Shown here: in pieces, positions 4,904 to 5,359 of the stretch
Layout: the number at the start of each line of letters is the position of its first letter
Position numbering within the stretch: the stretch's first letter is position 1
Assembly (NCBI GenBank): GCA_003488325.1
Contig: DNLZ01000165.1
Span: 8,406 to 13,764, forward strand
Reading direction: 5' to 3'
Source: Planctomycetaceae bacterium
Lineage (GTDB): Bacteria; Planctomycetota; Planctomycetia; Pirellulales; UBA1268
Length of the DNA: 5,359 nucleotides
The notes under the pieces: model-generated
Told to the model about the DNA's origin: nothing
Database searches by the model: none
The model's input: the letters and a program-made list of their open reading frames with translations, nothing else
Made by a program: the position numbers and the translations under genes

Positions 4904-5278
4904 TCAGTTCGCTGCGACCGGCAGCTTCCCCTCCGCGAGCAGGGCACCGAAGGTCGGGCCGCCGGCGGCGCTCGGCAGTTTCGCCACCTCGTCGAGCGCC
5001 ATCCGAATCTTCTCGGGATTCTTCGCATCCTCCTTCTTGTCGAGCCGCTCGGCGAGCGCCTCGCCGTACGCGTTGCGATCCTTCTTGCTCGAGCCCACGT
5101 GGCAGACGTTGCACTTCGCCGAATCGACGGCGGCGGCCAGCGGCGAGCCGTCCTTCACGTAGACGGCCTTGAACTCGTCGAAAAACTGCTTGATGGCATA
5201 GGCCGGACGTGCCGAAGAGCCGGCGACGAGAGCGATGCCGAGACCGAGGGTGCACGCGTACCTGCTGCTGCGAATCAT
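4904..5278 (-). CDS. Small exported monoheme c-type cytochrome
   Basis: The 124-residue precursor begins with a Sec signal peptide: Arg4 and Arg6, a hydrophobic core 'LGLGIALVAG', and a likely cleavage after Ala-Tyr-Ala28. The mature protein of about 96 residues has one heme c site, Cys56-Asn-Val-Cys59-His60, in 'DSAKCNVCHVG'. Heme would be attached outside the cytoplasmic membrane by a cytochrome c maturation system, which is not in this window. Met93 is the only methionine after the start and is the only candidate Met axial ligand; whether it is one cannot be told from sequence. 'SKKDRNAYGEAL' and 'GPTFGALLAEGKLP' match short planctomycete CxxCH proteins that I recall. A role in electron transfer is inferred; the partner is unknown. 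The ATG has GGAG seven bases upstream (5286-5289). It is a single-gene unit ending at the strong terminator. Coding and heme calls are firm. Confidence 0.9.
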   Translation of the reverse strand: MIRSSRYACTLGLGIALVAGSSARPAYAIKQFFDEFKAVYVKDGSPLAAAVDSAKCNVCHVGSSKKDRNAYGEALAERLDKKEDAKNPEKIRMALDEVAKLPSAAGGPTFGALLAEGKLPVAAN

Positions 5279-5285
5279 GGATAGG

Positions 5286-5289
5286 CTCC
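5286..5289 (-). promoter_or_regulatory. Shine-Dalgarno of the cytochrome gene
   Basis: GGAG on the minus strand lies seven bases before the ATG at 5278. Together with the good signal peptide that follows the ATG, it supports this start over the longer overlapping frame that begins at 5315. Confidence 0.55.
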
Positions 5290-5299
5290 GAGTGAAATC

Positions 5300-5316
5300 G
5301 GTGGCGTCGCGCCACC
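5300..5316 (-). promoter_or_regulatory. Hairpin-forming dyad in the cytochrome 5' leader
   Basis: A perfect seven-pair inverted repeat, GGTGGCG / CGCCACC around a three-base TCG spacer, lies 21 to 38 bases upstream of the ATG. It could be an operator half-site pair or an mRNA leader hairpin close to the ribosome binding site. Function is not known. Confidence 0.3.
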
Positions 5317-5327
5317 TCGGTCCGCTG

Positions 5328-5345
5328 AGGAGTCTCCTGAAAATA
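5328..5345 (-). promoter_or_regulatory. Possible promoter/operator upstream of the cytochrome gene
   Basis: Minus-strand TATTTT (5340-5345, four of six to TATAAT) lies in a locally AT-rich patch, and a five-base dyad AGGAG-T-CTCCT (5328-5338) sits beside it, just downstream. A matching -35 box would fall at or beyond the right edge of the window, so the promoter cannot be completed. Confidence 0.25.
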
Positions 5346-5359
5346 GATCGTGGCGGGGC

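Noticed and set aside
3806..5284. A 492-codon open frame on the plus strand
   Set aside because: It overlaps the HD gene in a different frame, reads through the terminator and the antisense of the cytochrome gene, and gives a low-complexity Arg-rich product with no motif.
3891..5315. A 474-codon open frame on the minus strand, antisense to the HD gene and extending over the cytochrome gene
   Set aside because: Its product is Arg/Gly/Ala-rich without any domain, it runs through the strong terminator, and it overlaps the well-supported cytochrome gene in another frame. Long shadow frames are expected in such GC-rich DNA.

Overview
The window is very GC-rich bacterial DNA. Several gene families suggest a planctomycete, probably of the Pirellulales type. 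The signs are short zinc-ribbon proteins with a C-x2-C / 'AGK.G.C' signature, a two-domain ACT-like protein, an 'ETDGQ-RVHHAN' thioesterase variant, a 'MALLHVxDDG' FHA protein and a small exported CxxCH cytochrome. This assignment rests on remembered family resemblance, not on a search.

Layout, left to right: (1) 3-686 (+), a tandem-FHA protein whose N-terminus probably lies off the left edge; (2) 709-1092 (-), a YbgC/FadM-like hotdog acyl-CoA thioesterase, convergent with the FHA gene across 22 bases; (3) 1199-1699 (+), a 166-residue ACT-like protein, divergent from the thioesterase, with a putative pair of overlapping face-to-face promoters between them; (4) 1716-2435 (-), a zinc-ribbon protein with a conserved-looking C-terminal domain, convergent with the ACT gene across 16 bases; (5) a 230-base divergent intergenic region; (6) 2666-3334 (+), a zinc-ribbon membrane protein; (7) 3357-4691 (+), an HD-domain phosphohydrolase of the SAMHD1/dGTPase-like type (COG1078-like), 22 bases after the membrane protein and probably co-transcribed with it; (8) a strong, asymmetric bidirectional terminator at 4767-4797; (9) 4904-5278 (-), a small exported monoheme c-type cytochrome.

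No gene-free stretch exceeds 300 bases. I see no rRNA, tRNA, CRISPR array, insertion sequence, phage gene or attachment site. The genes do not form an obvious single pathway. Most are single transcription units packed alternately on the two strands, and the one likely operon is the membrane zinc-ribbon protein plus the HD phosphohydrolase. The window reads as ordinary core or lineage-specific chromosome. The points most worth a second look are the HD/membrane pair, the overlapping divergent promoters, the UUCG hairpin shared by two convergent genes, and the two zinc-ribbon proteins that face away from each other. I do not see convincing evidence of a new multi-gene system.
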